Below are positions 1 through 6,475 of a DNA stretch of 14,275 nt, one piece after another. The translations under genes and the position numbers were made by a program. The notes under the pieces are model-generated. The model did not search any database. It was not told where the DNA came from and saw only the letters and a program-made list of their open reading frames with translations. Origin of the DNA: an uncultured Prevotella sp. (GTDB lineage Bacteria; Bacteroidota; Bacteroidia; Bacteroidales; Bacteroidaceae). The number at the start of each line of letters is the position of its first letter. Within the stretch, counting starts at the first letter, position 1. Location of the stretch: contig USFX01000050.1 of assembly GCA_900553965.1 (NCBI GenBank), forward strand, positions 1 through 14,275, read 5' to 3'.

Positions 1-706
1 CACCGGCCGAGCGCACCGTAATCACGGCCGTTCCCGTCTTCAGCGGCGTATAGACATTGCCGTTGAAGACACCGGCGTCAGCGGGGCTGACCTCATAGCT
101 GACCTCCCCGACCGCCATCGGCGCACCATACTGGTCCTCTGCCGCACAGTCTATCGTCACGCTGCCGCCCAGACGGCACATATCCGCCGAGGCCACGGCC
201 GTAAGGCGGGTGACCACGGGAGCCGTCTTCTTATAGACGCCGAACTCAAAGAAGCTGTAGCCGTAGGGCAGAGCGCGCTCAATGCCGACGAACCTGACAT
301 AGCGGGCCGTGACTGCCGCCGCGAGGTCATACGTCCGCGTCAGCGACGTCAGCTGCTCGTCACGCTCGACGATGGTCACGGCGTCGGAGAAGTCGGCCGC
401 ATTGGCCGCCTCAATCCTGAAGCGGCGGGCATAAGCTCCCTCCCAGACAATCTGAATCATGTCGAACTCGCGCGGCTCTCTCAGATCCACGCTCCACCAC
501 TGGTCGTCGGCGTCATCACCGTCGAAACGTGACTCCCAGCGCGAATCACCGGCCGGATTGCCGTCGACGGCCTTGTCCGCCGTGTGGGCTCCGACCTCTG
601 ACGAGGCCGTCGCAGGACAGCCCAACGCCATGTTTTCCTCCTGTGCCGCCGACGGCACCGTCGCCGCGAGCACACCGAGGATAATTCCAATTAATCTTTT
701 TCTCAT
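1..706 (-). CDS. Secreted discoidin (F5/8 type C) and Ig-like domain protein, N-terminal part
   Basis: This open frame has no stop from the ATG at 706-704 to the window edge, giving about 235 residues; the C-terminus lies outside. It starts MRKRLIGIILGVLAATVPSA and has a signal peptidase I type cleavage region ending in AAQ, with no lipobox cysteine. Residues about 25-153 form a discoidin-like domain (ALGCPATAS at the start, SVDL, IQIVWEGAY, ARYVRF, and SFFEFGVYK at the end). Residues about 158-235 resemble a bacterial Ig-like domain (Big_2 type: DQYGAPM, VSPADAG, YTPLKTGTAVITV). The same two domains in the same order open the 1062-aa protein at 1675-4863, so the two are paralogues. The likely role is carbohydrate or surface binding outside the cell; ligand unknown. 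Its DNA is much richer in G+C than that of its paralogue. I see no TAnnTTTG promoter just upstream. Domain calls are firm; function is inferred. Confidence 0.88.
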   Translation of the reverse strand, partial: MRKRLIGIILGVLAATVPSAAQEENMALGCPATASSEVGAHTADKAVDGNPAGDSRWESRFDGDDADDQWWSVDLREPREFDMIQIVWEGAYARRFRIEAANAADFSDAVTIVERDEQLTSLTRTYDLAAAVTARYVRFVGIERALPYGYSFFEFGVYKKTAPVVTRLTAVASADMCRLGGSVTIDCAAEDQYGAPMAVGEVSYEVSPADAGVFNGNVYTPLKTGTAVITVRSAG

Positions 707-805
707 GTCTCAAATAGTTGATAAATATTTATTATTTGTTACTTTTAGGCCACGGACTTCGCGGCCGTTCGGACGGGTATTGTAGATGGGATTGTGAGAG
801 GCCGG

Positions 806-849
806 GGCGCCCTGAAAGGGCAGCGAGCGCACAGCCCTTTCAGGGCGTC
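806..849. repeat. Palindromic repeat element (GCCCTGAAAGGGC pair)
   Basis: GCCCTGAAAGGGC at 809-821 is perfectly reverse-complementary to GCCCTTTCAGGGC at 834-846. The pairing extends to 808/847 and, with one G-U, to 806/849; the loop is 12 nt. Each arm is itself a small palindrome (5-bp stem, 3-nt centre), so it can fold as one long hairpin or two short ones. No T-tract follows on either strand, so it is not a classic terminator. It resembles dispersed REP-like intergenic palindromes; that class assignment is inferred. Confidence 0.75.
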
Positions 850-862
850 CTCGTTGCTTAAC

Positions 863-953
863 CAGTTACGTGAACCAGTTACGTGAACCATTTATGTGAA
901 CTCTTTATGTGAGCCCCTTACGTGAACTCTTCACGTGAACTCTTCACGTGGGC
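863..953. repeat. Seven tandem 13-bp repeats
   Basis: Seven head-to-tail 13-bp units can be read: CAGTTACGTGAAC twice, CATTTATGTGAAC, TCTTTATGTGAGC, CCCTTACGTGAAC, TCTTCACGTGAAC and TCTTCACGTGGGC. The core is TTAYGTGAAC. The last two units contain the palindrome CACGTG. There are no spacers between units, so this is not a CRISPR. The last unit overlaps the left arm of the hairpin at 948-998. Confidence 0.9.
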
Positions 954-998
954 TAACTTAGTCCCATCATTTCGAAGGAGGGGACTAAGTTAGCCCAC
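948..998. repeat. 18-bp perfect inverted repeat (strong hairpin)
   Basis: GTGGGCTAACTTAGTCCC (948-965) is the exact reverse complement of 981-998, around a 15-nt loop. No T-tract follows on either strand. The sequence just beyond the right arm (993-1005, GCCCACATAAAGA) matches the reverse complement of the fourth 13-bp unit at 902-914 in 12 of 13 positions. The hairpin therefore sits between a tandem array and one inverted copy of its unit. Confidence 0.88.
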
Positions 999-1058
999 AT
1001 AAAGACCTCCCTCGGGGCATGTTACATTCCTTCCATTCAAATTGCATGACCAGTTCCA

Positions 1059-1146
1059 CCGACCAATATGACTCATTTTACTTACCAATATGACTCATTT
1101 TACCGACCAATATGACTCATTTTACTTTCCAATATAGCCTGTTTTA
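1059..1146. repeat. Four tandem 22-bp repeats
   Basis: Four adjacent units of exactly 22 bp lie at 1059-1080, 1081-1102, 1103-1124 and 1125-1146. Units 1 and 3 are identical. Unit 2 differs only in its first three bases. Unit 4 is degenerate. The shared core is CCAATATGACTCATTTTA. The period is close to two helical turns, so each unit would present the same DNA face. Possible roles are an array of protein-binding sites or a slippage-prone spacer. Confidence 0.9.
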
Positions 1147-1158
1147 CTTTCATGCTAC

Positions 1159-1284
1159 AGCGGATTTGCAATCCGCATCAACAGGTCCGGCCATATTTCG
1201 CCCGAAAGCAGCACACTGATGTGAGGATGCGGATTGCAAATCCGCTACAGCGTTCTGGTTATCTTCCAGACAATCCGCTACAGC
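1159..1284. repeat. 21-bp inverted pair with a third partial copy
   Basis: The arm at 1159-1179 is the perfect reverse complement of 1226-1246. Both contain the small palindrome CGGATTTGCAATCCG, or its complement. The 46-nt interior shows no coding potential. AATCCGCTACAGC occurs as an exact direct repeat at 1239-1251 and 1272-1284. The arrangement looks like a REP/BIME-type dispersed palindrome. Whether other copies exist in the genome cannot be seen here. Confidence 0.8.
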
Positions 1285-1370
1285 ATGAGACAACGAGAGC
1301 GTGATACAGCGTGAGCGTAAGGCGTGATTAACGTCGTAAGATTATCTTCCGGACAAGCCGTGAGGATATG

Positions 1371-1414
1371 AAAAGAGGGCACGCAGTCCGTAACGCTACG
1401 TCTGTGTGCCCCCT
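1371..1414 (-). terminator. Rho-independent terminator of the glucan operon
   Basis: Read on the minus strand, GGGCACACAG pairs with CTGCGTGCCC (one G-U). A further CGTA/TACG pairing lies inside the loop, and TCTTTTC follows the stem. It begins about 35 nt after the stop codon of the 62-aa gene and so ends the unit that starts near 10881. Confidence 0.85.
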
Positions 1415-1448
1415 TGACATTCATTCAATAAATCTCATCTCGTGAAGA

Positions 1449-1637
1449 TTAATCCTCTTCTTCATCGTCGCCCCAAATATTAAAACTGTGACCTTTGGCG
1501 TCTACCGAATTCCCCATGCCGATAGTTCCATCTCCAAATGCAGCACCTACACTGTCGTGACCGCTTGCGGCCATGAGGGTCTCAGCCTCAACGTTCACAA
1601 CCAGGATTTCCGGCTTTACATATATGTTCTTTTTCAT
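1449..1637 (-). CDS. 62-aa peptide with acidic tail, unknown function
   Basis: The chosen start is the ATG at 1637-1635, which gives a 62-residue product. A longer frame reaches 1733 but would overlap the 3' end of the preceding gene and adds residues translated from that gene's DNA. The peptide begins MKKNIYVKPEILVVNVEAET, continues LMAASGHDS, then a Gly-rich stretch (GAAFGDGTIGMGNS), and ends WGDDEEED. There is no signal peptide, membrane segment or cysteine. From memory, Prevotella-type genomes carry many small proteins with a KxYxxPE start, an (L/M)AAS centre and an Asp/Glu tail; none has a function I can name. It starts 37 nt after the 1062-aa gene and is the last gene before the terminator, so it is probably co-transcribed. 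The leader plus Gly-rich core layout is RiPP-precursor-like, but no modification enzyme is in the window. Confidence 0.72.
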   Translation of the reverse strand: MKKNIYVKPEILVVNVEAETLMAASGHDSVGAAFGDGTIGMGNSVDAKGHSFNIWGDDEEED

Positions 1638-1674
1638 GTCGTTCGTTTTTTTAGTTAATAGACTTTTAAAGGAA

Positions 1675-4600
1675 TTACTTAACAACAACTTTCTTGCCGC
1701 CAACGATGTATAGACCCTTAGCCAGACCCTCAACAGAACCGTTGCTGTTCACGAAGCGACCGTTGATTGTATATACATTGCCGGCCTTTGCTGTTGTCTC
1801 TCCGTTAACAGAGCTGATACCGTCTGTTCCACCATTGTTGAAGATGAAGCGGATGTTCTTTGCAGCAGACTCATCACCGTTGACAGTGAAGTAGCCGCGG
1901 AAAGCGCCGATTGTACCACCGTCAACCTTGTTCAGAACAATGCTCTCAGTAGAGTTGAGCAGACCATACTGCGTGCCGTCACCAGCAAACGTGTCATAGT
2001 TGCCGTGGAATGTGAGGTTGCCGCAAGTAAGATTATTAATCTTACCAGTATCATGTCCTTTTCCATCAGCCATATCGAGGTCACCGGTACCAGTCACTTC
2101 GAGCGTTACTCCTTCAGCAGAATAAAGGATGTAAGGTGTATGAGCAGCAAGCTGCTTGTTCTCTATTCGCTTGAAAGTATAGACATTTTCATTCTGTGCA
2201 TCAAACTCGTAAGCAGAAACACCTTCTGGCAGAGTTATGGCCTTCGGAAGCGTTGTGGTCACATACTTACCAGCGGCAATATCACGGGTGTATTTGTAAC
2301 CCTTATCTCCTGTTGAAATGTAGAAATTCGTATAGACAGAATAGCCATCGGTAATCTCATACTGAGCTCTTGCAATAAACCAAGTATTAGCCTGAATATA
2401 GAAAAGATTCTTCATCTCAGTGAGCTGCGCAGCCTGTTCATCTGTAACAACAATCAATGCATTGGGGTTGCCAACATTCAATGAAGTAACATTTTCCGGC
2501 AAAACAAGACCTCTGAGGTCAAAAGCTGTTTTCGTTTCATCAGCAAGTTCTTTCTCAATGCTCTCAACAGAGGCATCACCCTCAATCACCCATACACCTC
2601 TTTCATTTTCTGTTACGGTAATATTAACCGGTGTTGTAAACTCAACAGTAGTTTCAGCGGTATTGTCTGAACCATCAGCAACAATTACAGTCAAAGTGTA
2701 TTTTGTCTCAGAAGTAAGATTGCTCAGTTCAATCTCAGCCTCTGCATTTACAGCCACTTTATCCTTTACTGCGATAGTCTCTTCACCATTCTTCACTGTA
2801 TAAGTCAAAAGACCATTCTCGTTGTTGTCGTTGGCCTTAACAGTCAAAATTGCAGACTTGGCCTTTACTGTTGTTGCCGTTGCAGTTAACTCTGTAGGAG
2901 CCTCAGTATCAACAATGCCTGTCTTAGCAAAATAGATATTATCGAAGATGAATGTATTGCCGTTTCCGCCGTCCAGCTTTATCTGATATACGACATTTGT
3001 TCCCTCACGGTCGTCGCTGGCATAAGCTCCCAATGGGATGTTTACAGAGTTCCATTCACCAGCTTTCAAATCATTAATCGTATAAGCAATCTCCGCATAA
3101 TTGCCATCTGGTTCTTTACTCCAAATAGGAGTCACAATGACAGAATTTGCTGTTTCGGGATAAACATCCACGTGGAGATATTCCATATCCGATACATCCA
3201 TCTTAGTAAACTGAAGACCACGGTAGTTCATATTTGCGAGCAACAGGGATTTGTCACCCTCTGCCAACTCTATCTCAGTGGTGACAGTGGCCTGTCCCCA
3301 ATCAGGAAGCATAAAACCTTCTGCATTTCCGTACTTATCGCTATAAACAGACTTCACATTTGAAGCATCAACAATAGGAGTAGGTGCTGCTGCGGGCATT
3401 GCCTTTGTTGTAGCAATGAGGCTGATAGCTTCAGCGGCATTTCCCTTGCCGTCCTTAGCGACAACAGAGATGTTGTATGTAGTGTTTGCTTCCAGACCGT
3501 CGAGAACGTATGTTGTCTCCTCGCCGCTCGCTCCTGAAGTTGTTGCTATCTGAGCTTCTCCACCTTCTTTATTATAAGAAATCTCATAAGAGATAACACT
3601 GCTGACATCGTCAGTTGCTTTCAGCTTCAAAGTTACGCTTGCCATCGTTGCAGCCTCTTCTACAACTGAAGCGGTGAATTCTGTGGGAGCGGCATTATCT
3701 TCCAACTCCTTCTTGTTCTCGCCATATACAGAGAAGTCGAACATCTTCACACCATACTGTGTAGCAGCCTTAGTGCTGAGGAACTTGATATAGCGTACGT
3801 CCTTTGCTTCGCTAAGGAAGAAATCTGTAAATGCGTTCATTCCTGCATGATCTTTAACTACATGTGCATCGCTATATACTCCGTCATTACCAGCAAAAGA
3901 TACCGTATAGTCAGCAGGACAAGCTCCCTCAAACATCATTGAAATAGCAGTAATGTCATACGTAGCCTGCAAGTCGACAACGAAACCAGTCTCGTATGTG
4001 CGTGCTGCTTCATCTGCGGCTGTACTCTTGTACATCTCCCATACGCTACCCATATTAGCATCAAAGGCGCCAACCATGCTTCCGGTCGTTGTTCCCTCAC
4101 CGAGTGGTGTAACCATTGAAGACATGTTAGTGAAGAGGTCTATCTTTTCACCAGAATATGCAGTAACAGTAATTTCATTGGATGTTATATCACCAGACTT
4201 TGCCAAAATCTTAGCCTCACCAGCCTTTAACGGAGCAAACACTCCATTTGCTATGGTTCCGGCATCGGACGGAGTTACCTCAAATGTAACTTCCCCGGCA
4301 TCCATCGGCTTACCTATCTGGTCTTTTCCTATAACGGTAAGAGAAACAGGAGTGCCAACTTTCACAACTGTCTCTGACGATGACAAAGTGATGGCACTGA
4401 GAGTTGCATCTGCCATCTTAAATACACGGAACTCAAAAAAGCTGACTCCCCATTGAGTGGCACGGGCCACATTGTTGAACTTAACGTAACGTGCAGTAAC
4501 TTCATCAAAGCTATAAGTCTGCAGAAGTTCACTTAACATAACATCATTTACAGTTACAACATCAGTATAGCTCTCCCCGTCTTCTGAAGCAGAGATAACA

Positions 4601-4863
4601 AAAGACTTTGAATAAGCACCTTCCCACTTTATCTGGATTGTATTGAATGTCTTTGCTTCACCAAGGTCAAGCAACCATTCCATATCTTCGCTCTCACTAA
4701 AAGCACTTGCCGGAGCCTCCCATCGTGTACCTTCATTGTTGTCAATAGCCAATTGGGCATCACCGGCAGTTGCCGTTGCTGTGCCTCCCAACGCAAGATT
4801 CTCCTGCGCAAAGGCCGTTGAAGTCGCGATAAACGCGGCTGCGAGTAATAATAATTTTTTCAT
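1675..4863 (-). CDS. Multidomain discoidin/FN3 glycan-binding secreted protein
   Basis: This is a 1062-aa protein with a signal peptide (MKKLLLLAAAFIATSTAFAQ) and no lipobox. Domains in order: discoidin 1 (about 22-149: ALGGTATAT, IQIKWEGAY, SFFEFRVFK); bacterial Ig-like (155-236); discoidin 2 (243-381: VVDLQ, ISMMFEGAC, VRYIKF); FN3 (390-487); a beta-sandwich module (498-647) with DVSDMEYLHVDVYPE, GEWNSVNIPL and FIFDNIYFAK; a second FN3 (652-745); an unassigned region (750-1010); and a tail (1013-1062) with VYTINGRFV and GLYIVGGKKVVVK resembling a type IX sorting domain. No catalytic motif is visible. The likely role is polysaccharide binding at the cell surface or outside the cell, beside the GH128 and GH16 enzymes. 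It starts 61 nt after the GH128 gene with no promoter between. Its DNA is clearly richer in A+T than the genes on either side. Confidence 0.9.
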   Translation of the reverse strand: MKKLLLLAAAFIATSTAFAQENLALGGTATATAGDAQLAIDNNEGTRWEAPASAFSESEDMEWLLDLGEAKTFNTIQIKWEGAYSKSFVISASEDGESYTDVVTVNDVMLSELLQTYSFDEVTARYVKFNNVARATQWGVSFFEFRVFKMADATLSAITLSSSETVVKVGTPVSLTVIGKDQIGKPMDAGEVTFEVTPSDAGTIANGVFAPLKAGEAKILAKSGDITSNEITVTAYSGEKIDLFTNMSSMVTPLGEGTTTGSMVGAFDANMGSVWEMYKSTAADEAARTYETGFVVDLQATYDITAISMMFEGACPADYTVSFAGNDGVYSDAHVVKDHAGMNAFTDFFLSEAKDVRYIKFLSTKAATQYGVKMFDFSVYGENKKELEDNAAPTEFTASVVEEAATMASVTLKLKATDDVSSVISYEISYNKEGGEAQIATTSGASGEETTYVLDGLEANTTYNISVVAKDGKGNAAEAISLIATTKAMPAAAPTPIVDASNVKSVYSDKYGNAEGFMLPDWGQATVTTEIELAEGDKSLLLANMNYRGLQFTKMDVSDMEYLHVDVYPETANSVIVTPIWSKEPDGNYAEIAYTINDLKAGEWNSVNIPLGAYASDDREGTNVVYQIKLDGGNGNTFIFDNIYFAKTGIVDTEAPTELTATATTVKAKSAILTVKANDNNENGLLTYTVKNGEETIAVKDKVAVNAEAEIELSNLTSETKYTLTVIVADGSDNTAETTVEFTTPVNITVTENERGVWVIEGDASVESIEKELADETKTAFDLRGLVLPENVTSLNVGNPNALIVVTDEQAAQLTEMKNLFYIQANTWFIARAQYEITDGYSVYTNFYISTGDKGYKYTRDIAAGKYVTTTLPKAITLPEGVSAYEFDAQNENVYTFKRIENKQLAAHTPYILYSAEGVTLEVTGTGDLDMADGKGHDTGKINNLTCGNLTFHGNYDTFAGDGTQYGLLNSTESIVLNKVDGGTIGAFRGYFTVNGDESAAKNIRFIFNNGGTDGISSVNGETTAKAGNVYTINGRFVNSNGSVEGLAKGLYIVGGKKVVVK

Positions 4864-4924
4864 AATAGTTTTTAATATTAAATGTTAGTTATTGATAATT
4901 GTCTGTTATTATGTTTTAGGGTTA

Positions 4925-6433
4925 TCACTTTATCACCATCTTTCGCGTTCCTCCGGATGTCAGGACGATGTAGATGCCGCGTTCGAGGCTCAGTTCGGAC
5001 AGGTCGGCGGCCGTGGCGATGTGGATGCCGTTGACGCCGAAGACCTTGACGGGGCCCTCGTCAGTGTCGACCGGCGTCATGGAGACGGAGGCCGAGGTGG
5101 AAACAAAGCTGAAAGAGTTGAGCAGGAACGGCTCCGTTCCGGCGTTATAGATCATGATGGAGTGGTCGCCGGCGGTGAGCTTAGCCGTGAAATCGCGGTC
5201 GGTCCAGAGGTTTTCCGTTGACGTGAGCGACTGGGTGACACTCTTCTTCCCGTCAACATAAAGCCATACGGGCGTCGTGGCGGAAGAACTGAGGTGGAGC
5301 GTGAAACGATAGTCGCCGTCAGCGGGAACGCTGAGCTGATATTTCGTCCATGCACCGGAACGCATCTCCAGCTGGAGGGGACGGGCGCTGCCGTTCTCCG
5401 TGTTGGGACGCAGACGGACCTGCTGGTCGTCGGTGCTGGTGTCAACATAGTCTTTGGCATCGACGGTCTCACCGGACTGATAGAACCGGGAGGTGTCGAA
5501 AGAAGACATGTAGGTGTAGACCGTTCCAAGAGTGGACAGCGGGCTGTCGCTGCGGTTGGTCTCGAATATGCTGAAATAGGGATATTCGGCGGCGCGGGCG
5601 TTGGCCATGAACCATGCGTAGCCCTCGACGAGGTCGCTCTGTTCGAGCTTCTGAATCTTCTGCGTCATCTGGTCAATCTGGAAGTCAACGCCGTTGACGG
5701 TTCCGTCGTTCTCCCATGAGCAGAACTCAGTGAGCATCATGCGGGGAAAGTGGCCGTTGGCGGCGCGGTAGGCATCGAGATATTTCACGATGTTGGGATA
5801 GCGGCCGTAGACGTCTTTCTTCGACGCATCATAGAGGTCGGCGTAGAAATATTCCGTGGCAAACCACGTGTTGGCCGAGAACCAGTTCATGTAGCAATGG
5901 AGCGCCAGACAGTCGACACGGGCGTCGGGATAAAGGCGGAAGAACTCGTCAAGCCACTCGTAGGGACTCCACGTGCGGCCGCCGACGCGCTCGTTGGTGA
6001 AGTTGAGCGCCGGAGCCACGAGCTTCAGGCCGAAGTCGGCAGCGATCTTCTCCAGCTTGGGCCACGCGGCGGCGGCCTGAGCGGGCGTCATGTTGGCCTG
6101 TGCGGAGAAGTTGGGTTCGTTGAAGCCGAGCAGATAGCGCACACCGGGATTGTCGGTGAGCCACTGGCGCAGCTCCGTCTCATCAAAACCTGCGTTCCAG
6201 CACATCGGAACGAACTCCATGTCGCCCTTGGGGCCGAGGTTGGCAACGGCGTTGCGGGGCTTCGTGCCCCAGTTGTAAATCCACGAAACGCCGGGTGCCA
6301 TCTTGCTGACGGGAGACTCGGAAATGGTCTGAGTTTTCTCGTCCCAGCCGATTCCCCGCTTGGCGCTTCTTTCCTGCGCCAAGGCGGCTACGGCTATGAG
6401 TAATGATAATATAGCTGATATAATTGTTTTCAT
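4925..6433 (-). CDS. GH128-type endo-beta-1,3-glucanase with CBM6-like domain
   Basis: This 502-aa protein has a signal peptide (1-20, ending ALAQ). Residues about 25-315 match the glycoside hydrolase 128 (Glyco_hydro_cc) barrel: WIYNWG (51-56), FVPMCW (74-79), LLGFNEPN (101-108), LALHCYMNW (176-184), LTEFCSW (234-240) and YAWF (272-275). By family knowledge, Glu106 would be the acid/base and Glu236 the nucleophile; both are present. Residues about 320-446 resemble a CBM6-type beta-sandwich (WTKYQLSVPADGDYRFTLHL, LTAGDHSIMIYN, LLNSFSFV). The tail has VKVFGVNGI and RGIYIV...RKMVIK, a short type IX-like sorting motif. GH128 members act on beta-1,3-glucan, which fits the adjacent GH16 gene. It starts 42 nt after that gene. 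The family call is strong; exact substrate and export route are inferred. Confidence 0.92.
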   Translation of the reverse strand: MKTIISAILSLLIAVAALAQERSAKRGIGWDEKTQTISESPVSKMAPGVSWIYNWGTKPRNAVANLGPKGDMEFVPMCWNAGFDETELRQWLTDNPGVRYLLGFNEPNFSAQANMTPAQAAAAWPKLEKIAADFGLKLVAPALNFTNERVGGRTWSPYEWLDEFFRLYPDARVDCLALHCYMNWFSANTWFATEYFYADLYDASKKDVYGRYPNIVKYLDAYRAANGHFPRMMLTEFCSWENDGTVNGVDFQIDQMTQKIQKLEQSDLVEGYAWFMANARAAEYPYFSIFETNRSDSPLSTLGTVYTYMSSFDTSRFYQSGETVDAKDYVDTSTDDQQVRLRPNTENGSARPLQLEMRSGAWTKYQLSVPADGDYRFTLHLSSSATTPVWLYVDGKKSVTQSLTSTENLWTDRDFTAKLTAGDHSIMIYNAGTEPFLLNSFSFVSTSASVSMTPVDTDEGPVKVFGVNGIHIATAADLSELSLERGIYIVLTSGGTRKMVIK

Positions 6434-6440
6434 CTGTACC

Positions 6441-6457
6441 TATATATAATAAGGTGT
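6441..6457 (-). promoter_or_regulatory. A+T-rich leader motif before the GH128 gene, shared with the GH16 gene
   Basis: On the minus strand this reads ACACCTTATTATATATA and ends 7 nt before the GH128 ATG. The leader of the GH16 gene has ACACATTATTATATATA (9765-9781), identical in 16 of 17 positions. Neither gene has a Shine-Dalgarno sequence, as is usual in Bacteroidota, where A+T-rich unstructured leaders favour initiation. It may be a translation-enhancing leader; role inferred. Confidence 0.4.
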
Positions 6458-6475
6458 ATGATTGCAGTTGCCGGG

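Larger units (their letters stand above)
707..1448. other. 742-bp intergenic region rich in repeats
   Basis: No convincing gene is visible on either strand. The stretch holds, from left to right, an A+T-rich leader for the gene at 1-706, a palindromic element (806-849), a 13-bp tandem array (863-953) running into a hairpin (948-998), a 22-bp tandem array (1059-1146), a long inverted pair (1159-1246) with an extra direct copy (1272-1284), and the terminator of the operon to its right (1371-1414). Each is listed separately. Confidence 0.8.

Noticed and set aside
459..785. Plus-strand 108-aa open frame
   Set aside because: It is antisense to the discoidin gene start and its Ser-rich product has no motif; the minus-strand reading has clear domains.
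806..849. Terminator for the gene at its left or right
   Set aside because: The stem is strong but no T-tract follows on either strand, and it lies upstream of the minus-strand gene start.
863..1146. CRISPR array
   Set aside because: The 13-bp and 22-bp units are directly adjacent with no unique spacers, and no cas gene is present.
1159..1246. Insertion sequence or MITE with terminal inverted repeats
   Set aside because: The interior is only 46 nt, I see no flanking target duplication, and each arm is self-palindromic, which fits a REP-like pair better.
1638..1733. N-terminal extension of the 62-aa gene to give a 94-aa frame
   Set aside because: It would overlap the last codons of the preceding gene in another frame, and the extra residues lack a protein-like start. 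The ATG at 1637 gives a clean MKKNIY start 37 nt after that gene.
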